Part shown: one piece after another, positions 9,429 through 17,589 of the stretch
Position numbering within the stretch: position 1 is the stretch's first letter
How the letters are laid out: every line of letters begins with the position of its first letter
Source: Gammaproteobacteria bacterium
GTDB taxonomy: Bacteria > Pseudomonadota > Gammaproteobacteria > Xanthomonadales > SZUA-36
DNA: 64,000 nt
Direction of reading: 5' to 3'
NCBI GenBank assembly: GCA_024277815.1
Contig: JAJRUM010000020.1
Coordinates: 62,001-126,000 of the forward strand
The notes under the pieces: model-generated
The model's input: only the letters and a program-made list of their open reading frames with translations
What the model was told of the DNA's origin: nothing
Databases searched by the model: none
Position numbers and translations under genes: made by a program

Positions 9429-10319
9429 TTGAGACTGCTGATCATTTTTAACCCCCGTGCCGGCCATGGACGTGCGGTGAAGAAACTGCCAGATATCAGG
9501 GCTAAACTTGAACACCTCGGTACCAGCGCCAGCATAAAGCAGACCACCCACCCGGGTCATGGCAACGAACTGGTGAAAGAAACAGATCTGAGCGCTTTTG
9601 ATGGCGTGGTTGCTGCTGGTGGTGACGGCACGGTCTTTGAAGTCCTCAATGGACTCTACCAGCACCCCAGGCAGGCCCGGATCCCTCTTGGGCTATTACC
9701 TGTAGGTACAGGGAATGCATTTGCCCGCGACCTCGGCCTGCAACCCTCTGACTGGTCGGCAGCCATTGACTTACTTCACAGGCGAAAGATACGTAACATC
9801 GATGTCGGCTGGGTGCAGGCTGCGGACGCTACTTACTACTTTCTGAACGTCGTCAGCATGGGCTTTGCGGTAGATGCCAGCCAAACTGCGATTAAGCTGA
9901 AATTGCTCGGCAATACGGCATATACCCTCGCCACATTGTGGCAGGCGTTGAAACTGAAAAGCTTCCCGCTGGTGCTTGATCTCGATGGTATGGAGGTTCG
10001 CCAGCAAAATGTTTTCGTTACGATCTCAAACACCCGCTACACCGGCACACACTTTCTGATCGCCCCCGGTGCCGCCTTCGATGACGGGCTCCTGGACGTC
10101 ACACTGCTGGAAAGACTGCCACGCCATAAGTTGCTGAAACTGTTCCCAACGATCTACGACGGCCGGCACGTTGAACAGCCGGAAGTCTCTGTTCACAAGG
10201 CCACAAAAATCACAATTCGCTCTCCTGCCGGCATGCTGATGGGGCCGGATGGAGAGTTTCTCGGCAAGACACCGGTCACCGTCAGCTGCCTGCAAAAAGA
10301 CCTGGCAATTTTTAACTGA
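9429..10319 (+). CDS. Diacylglycerol/lipid kinase family protein (YegS/DgkB-like), TTG start
   Basis: This protein of about 296 residues has the DAGK catalytic signatures: NPRAGHGRA near the N-terminus, GGDGTVFEVLNGL for the nucleotide-binding loop, and PVGTGNAFARDLG. It would phosphorylate a lipid such as diacylglycerol at the cytoplasmic face of the membrane, although some YegS homologues prefer other lipids. I place the start at TTG 9429 because AAGGAG lies nine bases upstream and translation then begins right at the first strand (LRLLIIFNPRAG). An in-frame ATG further upstream lacks a ribosome-binding site and would overlap the divergent kinase's leader. The family length is about 290-300 residues, so this start also fits. 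Confidence 0.9.
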   Translation: MRLLIIFNPRAGHGRAVKKLPDIRAKLEHLGTSASIKQTTHPGHGNELVKETDLSAFDGVVAAGGDGTVFEVLNGLYQHPRQARIPLGLLPVGTGNAFARDLGLQPSDWSAAIDLLHRRKIRNIDVGWVQAADATYYFLNVVSMGFAVDASQTAIKLKLLGNTAYTLATLWQALKLKSFPLVLDLDGMEVRQQNVFVTISNTRYTGTHFLIAPGAAFDDGLLDVTLLERLPRHKLLKLFPTIYDGRHVEQPEVSVHKATKITIRSPAGMLMGPDGEFLGKTPVTVSCLQKDLAIFN

Positions 10320-10552
10320 CCATACTTAGCCCGACCTGACCCGCCAGCCCCGTTATCCAGCAGGGCCGGGTGGTAAATTTCGCCTGTTGAAAGTGGATAA
10401 TGCCATACCTGGCGGTAACCTTTGACCGTGTGGGCGCGTCATATTGCCTGAATAAGAGGGAAAACCGCTGAAACTGCAGCCTGTCCAGCCGGATGGCCCT
10501 ATTCTTGCACTACTACAAACCGAAGTTCTTAGCGAAAGAAGGAAAAAGAACA

Positions 10553-11410
10553 ATGAGGAAATCCATGGCATTCCCTATCCGTTTCTGGGCTGTCTTATTG
10601 GCCGGCCTGCTGATATATCAATTCAGCACCACGGCTGCTGCCAATAACTGTAAGTATCAGAAGGAAATCTCACTGAAACTGGACCTGACCGATAGTATCC
10701 TGCTGTCAATCGCCGCTGGTGCAGGAGACCTCAATATTCGCGGTACTGACGGTACCCACGAAGCCGTTGTTTTGGCCACGGCCTGCGTATCCAAACAGGA
10801 GTGGCTCGACCAGGTGCAAATTGAAACCGTGACGGGTAAAGAAGCCCAGATCAATGTAAACCTGCCTGACAGCACTGGCGGCTGGGCCCTGTTTGGCAGT
10901 AACTATGCCTACCTGGATCTTACAGTTGAAGTTCCATCAACCCTGGCCCTGGATGTCAGGGACAGCAGCGGTGATGCGACTTTCACCAACATTGGCAGCA
11001 TGGACCTGCAGGACAGTTCGGGACATATTGAGATCAGCACTGCCAGCGGTCCGGTGACCATCAAGGACTCGTCCGGCGACATCGAAATGAAAGATATTCA
11101 CGGGGCAGTCACTATCAGGGACTCCTCCGGAGATATCGATGTTGTCCAAGTAGACGGAAACTTCACCATCGTGGCCGACAGCTCGGGTGACATTCGCGCA
11201 AACAACATCAACGGTGAGGTACTGGTTCGCAAGGACAGTTCCGGCGATATCCGCGCAACCGAGGTGACAGAGAGTTTCATCGTTGAAGTCGATTCTTCGG
11301 GCGACATCATCGCCAGGGATGTTGGTGGCGACTTCCGCGTTCACTCGAATGGCAGCGGCACAATCAGCTCAGAAAATATCGGCGGTGCAATCGAATTGCC
11401 GCAAAATTGA
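10553..11410 (+). CDS. Exported DUF4097-type beta-repeat protein with DSSGDI repeats
   Basis: This protein has 285 residues from the ATG at 10553, which has AAGGAAAAAG just upstream and begins with a signal peptide (core FWAVLLAGLLIYQF, followed by a likely Ala-x-Ala-type cleavage near AAAN). The N-terminal third is beta-rich without clear motifs. From about residue 137 on there are eight consecutive repeats of 17-19 residues built on D-S-S-G-D-I, typical of the right-handed beta-helix-like repeats in DUF4097/DUF2807-type cell-envelope proteins. The biochemical role of that family is poorly defined. The acidic turns could bind calcium or interact with polymers, but that is speculation. A periplasmic or outer-surface location is inferred from the signal peptide. 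Confidence 0.85.
   Translation: MRKSMAFPIRFWAVLLAGLLIYQFSTTAAANNCKYQKEISLKLDLTDSILLSIAAGAGDLNIRGTDGTHEAVVLATACVSKQEWLDQVQIETVTGKEAQINVNLPDSTGGWALFGSNYAYLDLTVEVPSTLALDVRDSSGDATFTNIGSMDLQDSSGHIEISTASGPVTIKDSSGDIEMKDIHGAVTIRDSSGDIDVVQVDGNFTIVADSSGDIRANNINGEVLVRKDSSGDIRATEVTESFIVEVDSSGDIIARDVGGDFRVHSNGSGTISSENIGGAIELPQN
10961..11359 (+). repeat. DSSGDI-coding tandem repeats, period 51-57 bases
   Basis: Eight repeat units start near 10961, 11012, 11066, 11120, 11177, 11234, 11291 and 11348, with spacings of 51, 54, 54, 57, 57, 57 and 57 bases. Each encodes D/N-x-S-G-x-x. The nucleotide versions of the Asp-Ser-Ser-Gly core use different synonymous codons, so this is an old protein repeat under selection, not a recent DNA expansion. 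Confidence 0.85.
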
Positions 11411-11429
11411 CCCCACCGGATACACTCCG

Positions 11430-12554
11430 TCACTCTGCACAGCCCTGGCCGGACCACCGGCATTCTGGTGGTCCGGCCTTGGCCAGGCAATCGCTGACGA
11501 TACAGATCGCAGCACCCAGCGTCCAATCCCCGGTGCTCAATTCAGAACTTGCCGGCACACCCATCAGGTACAAAAAATATGGCTGATACAGTGCACGAAA
11601 ACAGGCACTTTCCGGCTTGTAGCCACTGTTGGTATCATTACGGCAGTAGTTCTCCATATCAGAAGGCTTTGAATAGCGGAACGCGCCCGCCAGATACCAG
11701 CGCTGGATATCCGCCTGCTCAACATATCTTCTGACGGTTTTCCCGGTATTCTCCGGGAGCCCGAGTCCATCCGTACAGTCTGACGTTTTCCAAAATTCGT
11801 TTTCCAGGCCAGCCGCCCATTTACATTCGGCCCGCCGGGAGTTTTGCTTCCAGACCTCATCCTGGCCCAGGCCCGGAAATGAATAACTGACCATCGGGGT
11901 ATCTGTTCCTTTTACGCTAACCAGTCTGGATGCTGCACAGCCCGGGCAAGGGAAACTGATTTGTGCCGACACCCCGCCCATCTCCGCGATTCCAAAATAA
12001 CCGTCAACCTGGCCTTCGCGCGTCGCAAGCCAGGCATACAGGCCTTCTTCAAAACCACTCAAAGTACGGGTACTAACCCGCTGACCTGCCCGCTTGCTGA
12101 GCTTGCGGTTCAGCATGCTCCACAGCAACACGGCCTGTGCGGGATGCTGCTGCTCAGCGAACCGCATTCCCGCCGTCGCATAAACGGCAACGGTGTACAG
12201 ACGGCATTCTGACTGCCAGTCAAAAGCCTGCCAGCCCCGACTGCCATCCTTCCCGGGCGGCCCATCGAGGCGGATACTGTCCAGCGCCGCAACCACTTCA
12301 TCCGTCACAGACTCAACATCAGCGATTCCCTTACCCCGGCTACCCCGCACCGGATCCGCCAGCGCGGCCGTCTCCGGACCATTGTGCCTGACCCAGCCCG
12401 TGGGCGTCTGCTGATAAATATACAACCGGGTTCCGCTGCTGCCAGCATCGTAAATAACATGACAGGCACCCCGAAGTCCGGCACGTGTGGGTTGCTGTGA
12501 GGTTGAACACGCGCACAGGAGCAGAGTCAGGATAAGTGATGTGGCTCGTTTCAT
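11430..12554 (-). CDS. GDA1/CD39-family nucleoside phosphatase (apyrase-like) lipoprotein
   Basis: This 374-residue protein carries the apyrase conserved regions of the GDA1/CD39 (NTPDase) family: ACR1 DAGSSGTR at about 36-43, ACR2 YATAGMR at about 125-131, ACR3 with the catalytic Glu in GFEEGLYAW at about 167-175, and ACR4 EMGGVSAQISF at about 191-201. Such enzymes hydrolyse nucleoside di- and triphosphates outside the cytoplasm. The N-terminus is a short lipoprotein signal (MKRATSLILTLLLCAC, modified Cys at 16), so it is probably anchored facing the periplasm or surface. This family is widespread in eukaryotes and sporadic in bacteria. The gene ends close to the convergent DUF4097 gene and is followed upstream by a small exported protein gene. 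Confidence 0.85.
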   Translation of the reverse strand: MKRATSLILTLLLCACSTSQQPTRAGLRGACHVIYDAGSSGTRLYIYQQTPTGWVRHNGPETAALADPVRGSRGKGIADVESVTDEVVAALDSIRLDGPPGKDGSRGWQAFDWQSECRLYTVAVYATAGMRFAEQQHPAQAVLLWSMLNRKLSKRAGQRVSTRTLSGFEEGLYAWLATREGQVDGYFGIAEMGGVSAQISFPCPGCAASRLVSVKGTDTPMVSYSFPGLGQDEVWKQNSRRAECKWAAGLENEFWKTSDCTDGLGLPENTGKTVRRYVEQADIQRWYLAGAFRYSKPSDMENYCRNDTNSGYKPESACFRALYQPYFLYLMGVPASSELSTGDWTLGAAICIVSDCLAKAGPPECRWSGQGCAE

Positions 12555-12582
12555 ACCTGTGCTGATGACCGTCGGCAGGATG

Positions 12583-13362
12583 CTATTGCAGTGCTTTTAT
12601 GCGCTCATCGACCTGGTTTTCAACGCTCTGATAAGTTTCGAGCAGTTCTGCAATCCGGTTGTAGCGCTTGAGACTCAAGCCCTGTTGTTCGATTGCGGCA
12701 ATCTGTTCCTGTTCTGGCTGGCCGGATTCGTGCAGGCTACCCACCGCTAGCCAGGCGTTTGCAAACTGGTCGAGTTCTTCATCATCAGGTATATCACGGG
12801 GAGGTTTCTGGCCGGCCATTACCATGCCAAGAAACTCCTGATCAAAATCACTGGAACCGGGCAATGCTGCCAGCGCCTGCTCCAGTTTCCAACGGTTGAC
12901 ATAGCGTGTTGTCTGCATGATTTTGCCATACCCTCCCTTGCCGAAGGACTGGCCCCAACGCCCATCCTGGGCAGGCCGCAAAGCCCAGATATCGCCATTG
13001 CGAGCGCAGCTCAGGTGTTTAAAATGGCTTCCGGTCGGTGCGGTCAGCCAGCAAACCCATTTATCAATATCTTCGCGCCGGTCACTGCGTGGCGAGTTGT
13101 AGGCCTGCCGAACAACCCGCAGGGCAACTTCCTGACTGAAACTCAGACCCATACCCGAAACCGTAATCGGGTCAAGTTCCAGCGGCAGTTCTTCAGCACC
13201 CTCAAGCTCTTCAGCAGCGGGTGCTTCGGTTGTAAAGCCCAGTTCCTCTTCCCCACCTGGCTGTTCTGCATAGGCGATTGCGATCGGCAGCAGCAGTACG
13301 GCCGCTATCAAAAGCCAAAATTTTACCCACTGAATATTTTTCATGCGCAGAGTATAGAACAT
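12583..13362 (-). CDS. Exported protein of unknown function
   Basis: I do not recognise a characterised family. I start at ATG 13362 because AGGGGG lies about seven bases upstream. The protein is then 259 residues and begins with a signal peptide (core FWLLIAAVLLLPIAIAYA). An acidic linker follows (PGGEEELGFTTEAPAAEELEG region). The middle contains a compact domain with two Cys (KWVCWLT and HLSCARNG) that could pair. The last 40 residues are helical (LSLKRYNRIAELLETY) and loosely resemble the C-terminal part of DUF4168 proteins. It sits between the apyrase-like lipoprotein and the glutamate-synthase-like gene on the same strand with gaps of about 27 bases, so the three are likely co-transcribed. 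A start 18 bases downstream is also possible. Confidence 0.75.
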   Translation of the reverse strand: MFYTLRMKNIQWVKFWLLIAAVLLLPIAIAYAEQPGGEEELGFTTEAPAAEELEGAEELPLELDPITVSGMGLSFSQEVALRVVRQAYNSPRSDRREDIDKWVCWLTAPTGSHFKHLSCARNGDIWALRPAQDGRWGQSFGKGGYGKIMQTTRYVNRWKLEQALAALPGSSDFDQEFLGMVMAGQKPPRDIPDDEELDQFANAWLAVGSLHESGQPEQEQIAAIEQQGLSLKRYNRIAELLETYQSVENQVDERIKALQ

Positions 13363-13388
13363 AAAAAGCCCCCTTTGCCTGCCAGTCA

Positions 13389-14972
13389 TTACCAGCTTTG
13401 CGGGTTTGCAGTCGACCATTCCTGTTGCCAGTGCTCTGGCACTGAGCCCTCTGACAGCAAACAAAGCGCAGGAATCGGCGGGTACATCTCTGCATAATTG
13501 CTGATGACCGTGCCGCCCACGCGGTGCTTGATATGCCGTGGCTGTAAATCTTCCAACCTTTCCAGTCCGGCAGCTGCCAGCAGATCAAGCAGGTTCTCAA
13601 CCATGGATTTCTGATAGAGGTATACCCGCTTACTTTTATCTTCAACGTCCAGCACTTTGCTGCGCGCCGGGTCCTGAGTTGCTACACCGGTAGGGCATTT
13701 GTCTGTATTACAGCTGCGTGATTGTATGCAGCCAACAGCAAACATCATCGCACGGGCAGAATTTACAGTATCGGCACCCAGTGCCAGTAACCTGATGACA
13801 TGGAACGCCGAAATTGCTTTACCCGAGGCGATTATCCGCACCTGCTCACGCAACCCCGTACCGATGAGTACACGATTCACAAAAACCAATGCGTCCCTCA
13901 GCGGCGTGCCGACCGAGTTGGTCAGCTCAATGGGGGCAGCGCCGGTGCCACCTTCCGCACCATCAACCGTAATAAAGTCTGGCGTGATGCCGCTTTCAAG
14001 CATTGCTTTGCAGATTGCAAGAAACTCAACCTTGTCACCAATGCACAGCTTGAAGCCAACCGGCTTGCCACCGGATAGCTCACGTAACTCCGCAACAAAT
14101 TGGAGCAGGCCAAAGGGAGAATCGAAAGTGCTGTGAGAGGGGGGAGAGACGACATCCTGGCCCATGGGAACCAAGCGTATTGCGGCAATTTCCTCGCTGA
14201 GCTTGGCCGCAGGCAGGATGCCACCATGACCAGGCTTGGCACCCTGGGACAGCTTAATCTCAATCATCTTGACCACCGGCAAACTCGCCGTTTTGGTAAA
14301 TTGTTCCGCATCAAAGCCGCCATCTTTGGTACGGCACCCAAAATAGCCTGTGCCAATCTGCCAGATGATATCTCCACCAAACTTAAGGTGGTAAGGGCTG
14401 AGCCCGCCCTCCCCCGTATTGTGCGCAAAGCCACCCATTTTTGCGCCCTTGTTCAGGGCCATAATGGCATTCTTGCTCAAGGCACCAAAACTCATGGCTG
14501 AGATATTCAGCGGTGCAGCCGCGTAAGGGTGACGGCAATTCTTCTCACCGAAAACTATTCGCGGATCATGATCCAGAACTTCCTTCGGCAGCAGTGAATG
14601 GTTGATCCATTCATAACCATCGCGATAAACATCAAATATTGTGCCGAAAGGCCGGGTATCCCGGTTACCTTTGGCGCGTTGATAGACCAACGAGCGAAAC
14701 TCACGGCTGACCGGGCGGCCATCAATATCTGATTCGACAAAGTACTGCTGAATTTCCTTGCGCACTGACTCGAATAGATAACGAAAATGGCCGATGACGG
14801 GATACAGGCGCAGGATGCTGTGCTGGCGTTGTACCATGTCATAGACACCCAGCAATACGACGGGTAGCAACACCAGTATGATCCACGCCGCTGGCGGCCA
14901 ACTTAAAGACCAGAGTGCCAGCAGTGCAATCGAGGCCACACTAAAAACGATGAATCCTTGCCGAACCGTCAT
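13389..14972 (-). CDS. Membrane-anchored FMN-binding glutamate synthase-like protein
   Basis: This 527-residue protein has two N-terminal hydrophobic helices (about 5-24 and 27-45) followed by the FMN-binding TIM-barrel domain of the glutamate synthase large subunit. Family features seen are ISAMSFGALSKNAI, NTGEGGLSPYH, the glycine-rich VDGAEGGTGAAP segment, and the C-x5-C-x4-C motif (CIQSRSCNTDKCPTG), which in GltB binds a 3Fe-4S cluster. The glutaminase domain and GXGXG domain of complete GltB are absent, so it is not a classical glutamate synthase. AGGAGAAACAGGTC before the ATG is a good ribosome-binding site. Stand-alone proteins of this type are common, but their reaction is not established. 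A membrane-associated flavin/iron-sulfur oxidoreductase is the safest description. Confidence 0.9.
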   Translation of the reverse strand: MTVRQGFIVFSVASIALLALWSLSWPPAAWIILVLLPVVLLGVYDMVQRQHSILRLYPVIGHFRYLFESVRKEIQQYFVESDIDGRPVSREFRSLVYQRAKGNRDTRPFGTIFDVYRDGYEWINHSLLPKEVLDHDPRIVFGEKNCRHPYAAAPLNISAMSFGALSKNAIMALNKGAKMGGFAHNTGEGGLSPYHLKFGGDIIWQIGTGYFGCRTKDGGFDAEQFTKTASLPVVKMIEIKLSQGAKPGHGGILPAAKLSEEIAAIRLVPMGQDVVSPPSHSTFDSPFGLLQFVAELRELSGGKPVGFKLCIGDKVEFLAICKAMLESGITPDFITVDGAEGGTGAAPIELTNSVGTPLRDALVFVNRVLIGTGLREQVRIIASGKAISAFHVIRLLALGADTVNSARAMMFAVGCIQSRSCNTDKCPTGVATQDPARSKVLDVEDKSKRVYLYQKSMVENLLDLLAAAGLERLEDLQPRHIKHRVGGTVISNYAEMYPPIPALCLLSEGSVPEHWQQEWSTANPQSW

Positions 14973-15111
14973 GACCTGTTTCTCCTGTACAGAAATACTG
15001 ACCGGGGTGCAGGCCTGCGCAGCCAGTGTCCCCAGTATTAATCTGTCATGATAGTACGGAACTTACATCAGCCCAACTGGCTTGCCACCCATTGCTCGAT
15101 CTGTGCAGCTA

Positions 15112-16344
15112 TCAATGCCCACGACGTGGTGGCACCAGCGTGTTGCCGAACAACAGCCCACCCACCAGTGATATGACCAGGCGAAACGCCAGCAATGTGG
15201 TCTCTGAAAGGTCATCGCCGGTTTCCAGAAACAGCGCTGTTGCGCCGTGGTAACCGATGATGCCGGGCACCAGCAATATAATGCCAGGCACCCGGATCAG
15301 GGCACCGGGTGACTTAAATAGACGTCCGTAGGCATTGGCCAGCACCGATATGGCTAACGAAGCCAGCAGCACGCCAAATTCCAGGCCGCCCACCGCCACG
15401 CCAACGCGGCTGATCACATAGCTGATGATCGCAGCCAGAATGGCGATATGAAAATCCTTCAACCGCACTGAAAACAACACGGCGAAGCTGAATGCGGCGG
15501 CCAGCAGTGCGGGCCAACGGATCCAGTCTGGCGGCAGCGGCAAGCTCGTAATGGCATCGATATTCGTGGGCCAGCCCATCCAGCGCACAATCACCGTGCC
15601 TATCAATACGCCCAGACCGAGCTTCAGCAGCGTTACCATCGCGCCCGCAAAGCGGGCTGACCCCGAGGCCAGATGATGGGTAGAAAGCTCGTTCACGGCG
15701 ATGGTAAGTGCCAGCCCAGGTATCAGCACGATCAGGCTCGACATGATAATAACCAGCACATTAAGACCTGGAATAATACTGTTTATCGCGAAAACCAGAA
15801 ACGTAGCGAACAATGCAGCGATGGCCTCAAGTCCGCCTTCCCGCAGGGTATCACCTGCCTGCGTCACCAACAGGCCAAGCAGCGCACCGGTCAGTGCAGC
15901 CACACCAATACCGGCCCAGGAGGTACTTAACATGACCGCAACCGCCCCGCCCGACAGGCCCCAGCAGAGTATCTGCAACCACAGCGGGTACAACTGCGCA
16001 AGCTGCCAGTCCCTGAGCTCCACGTAAGCTTCTTCCAGACGAATCTTGTCATCGAACATATCGTTGCCCAGTCGATATAGTTCGGCCGTATTGCCAAGAT
16101 TTATCGAAGGCGGATTCATACGCATTAACTGCATCGGAATGGGGCGCTGATCCTCGTCGTCACCCTTATATATAAAAGACAGGAAAATGGCTGTTGGGCT
16201 GGACAGAACCTGACAATTAAAATCCAGCTTATCAGCCAAGGCTGTCATCATGTGTTCAAATTGATGTGCCGGTACACCTGCTGCATGCAACTGACGGGCA
16301 TAACGTTTCAGAAAACGCACTTCCAAAGGTAGCTGGTTGCTCAT
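15112..16344 (-). CDS. Threonine/serine exporter family protein (ThrE/DUF1212)
   Basis: This 410-residue protein has the ThrE layout: a soluble N-terminal domain (about 1-125, with an FLKRYARQLHAAGVPAHQFE start typical of the family) and then about ten hydrophobic segments from residue 130 on. The paired helical bundles correspond to the ThrE and ThrE_2 halves fused in one chain. In other bacteria, members export threonine and serine by proton-coupled transport across the inner membrane. It is divergent from the FabH-like gene, with about 165 bases between them. Substrate is inferred from the family only. Confidence 0.88.
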   Translation of the reverse strand: MSNQLPLEVRFLKRYARQLHAAGVPAHQFEHMMTALADKLDFNCQVLSSPTAIFLSFIYKGDDEDQRPIPMQLMRMNPPSINLGNTAELYRLGNDMFDDKIRLEEAYVELRDWQLAQLYPLWLQILCWGLSGGAVAVMLSTSWAGIGVAALTGALLGLLVTQAGDTLREGGLEAIAALFATFLVFAINSIIPGLNVLVIIMSSLIVLIPGLALTIAVNELSTHHLASGSARFAGAMVTLLKLGLGVLIGTVIVRWMGWPTNIDAITSLPLPPDWIRWPALLAAAFSFAVLFSVRLKDFHIAILAAIISYVISRVGVAVGGLEFGVLLASLAISVLANAYGRLFKSPGALIRVPGIILLVPGIIGYHGATALFLETGDDLSETTLLAFRLVISLVGGLLFGNTLVPPRRGH

Positions 16345-16422
16345 GTTTTAGCCGTAAATACTGATCCGGAAAAAGAGAGTGCAACAAGCAGAAAAAATGG
16401 GCAAGCCTGGAATGAAAAAAAC

Positions 16423-16451
16423 TTAACCCTGTTGCATTTGAGTTTTATAAT
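16423..16451 (+). promoter_or_regulatory. Candidate sigma-70 promoter of the FabH-like gene
   Basis: A perfect TATAAT is at 16446-16451, with TTAACC (four of six matches to TTGACA) at 16423-16428 and a 17-base spacer. Transcription would start near 16458, about 50 bases before the ATG at 16511. Confidence 0.5.
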
Positions 16452-16510
16452 TCACACTGCTAGTCTGCCTGCTAACCTTTTCACCCTACGCTTTCAGGAC
16501 AACACTAATC

Positions 16511-17581
16511 ATGACTGGATATGCTGCTATTACCGGCTGGGGGAAATGTGTCCCACCTGCAATTCTGACCAATGACGACATCGCCAGTGTCATTGATACT
16601 TCTGATGAGTGGATCAGAACGCGCAGCGGCATCAGGGAGAGACGCGTCTCTCACGTACCAGGCAGCGACCTCGCCGCAGTTGCAGCGCAACGCGCTTTGG
16701 CTGCAGCAGACGCAGATGTCAACGATGTTGACCTGCTCATCATCGCCACTTGTACGCCGGATACTGTCATCCCCAGCACAGCCGCACACGTGCAGCGAAA
16801 AATTGGTGCCTATAACGCCGCCGTATTTGACTTGAATGCTGGCTGTAGTGGTTTTGTTTACAGTTTATCGGTAGCAACCTCCATGATCCGCTCCGGCGCT
16901 TTCAAAAAGGCTGTGGTAATTGGTTCCGAACGCATCACGTGGTTTCTGAACTGGTCTCTACGCGATACCGCCGTACTGTTTGGTGATGGTGCCGGCGCAG
17001 TTGTGGTGGAGTCATCTGAACAGGAATCCGGCCTGCTCTATTCCCACCTTGGCTGTGAAGGTGATGCAGCAGAAGCACTTCAGATCCCCAATTTCGGCAC
17101 CGCAGGAAACCGGTTCGTTGACGACTACGGCGTATTTGGTGTCCAGTTTGACGGGAGGGAAATTTTCCGTCGCGCGGTCAAGGGTATGGCCAAAGAGACT
17201 AAAATCGTACTGAACGAGCTGGGTTTGACCGATGATGACATTGACCGGATTATCCCGCATCAAGCCAACCTGAGGATTATCGAATCACTGGCAAAGCATC
17301 TTTCGATAGACATGTCCAAGGTTGAAGTGAATATCCAGAATTACGGCAACACGTCTGCCGCCACGATTCCGGTGGCCATGGTGGAAGCGCTTGAGGCCGG
17401 ACGCATCAAGCCCGGCGACCGGATATTGTTGGCTGCATTCGGTGCGGGATTAACCCGCGCTGCCGGGCTGGTTCGCTGGGGTGACCGTACCACCCCACTG
17501 CAAACCAGTGATGCCGAACTGCCACCCTGCAATCAGACTGCACTGGAAATTCTCGCTGAGGCCATCAAGCACACGCTTTAA
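16511..17581 (+). CDS. Beta-ketoacyl-ACP synthase III-like thiolase-fold enzyme
   Basis: This 356-residue enzyme of the FabH branch of the thiolase superfamily has the full catalytic triad: Cys112 in AGCSGF, His250 in IIPHQANLRI and Asn280 in NYGNTSAA. It would condense an acyl-CoA or acyl-ACP starter with malonyl-ACP, or make a related C-C bond, in the cytoplasm. The main fab cluster (plsX, fabD, fabG, acpP) is not nearby, so this may be a second, specialised KAS III and not the primary FabH. It is slightly longer than E. coli FabH because of extra residues between the Cys and His. It is followed after eight bases by a DUF3025 gene, likely in one transcript. Confidence 0.92.
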   Translation: MTGYAAITGWGKCVPPAILTNDDIASVIDTSDEWIRTRSGIRERRVSHVPGSDLAAVAAQRALAAADADVNDVDLLIIATCTPDTVIPSTAAHVQRKIGAYNAAVFDLNAGCSGFVYSLSVATSMIRSGAFKKAVVIGSERITWFLNWSLRDTAVLFGDGAGAVVVESSEQESGLLYSHLGCEGDAAEALQIPNFGTAGNRFVDDYGVFGVQFDGREIFRRAVKGMAKETKIVLNELGLTDDDIDRIIPHQANLRIIESLAKHLSIDMSKVEVNIQNYGNTSAATIPVAMVEALEAGRIKPGDRILLAAFGAGLTRAAGLVRWGDRTTPLQTSDAELPPCNQTALEILAEAIKHTL

Positions 17582-17589
17582 GCCTGCCC

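Noticed and set aside
10961-11359. Regular repeats that might be mistaken for a CRISPR array
   Set aside because: The units are codon-diverged, differ in length, and stay in one reading frame of a beta-repeat protein.
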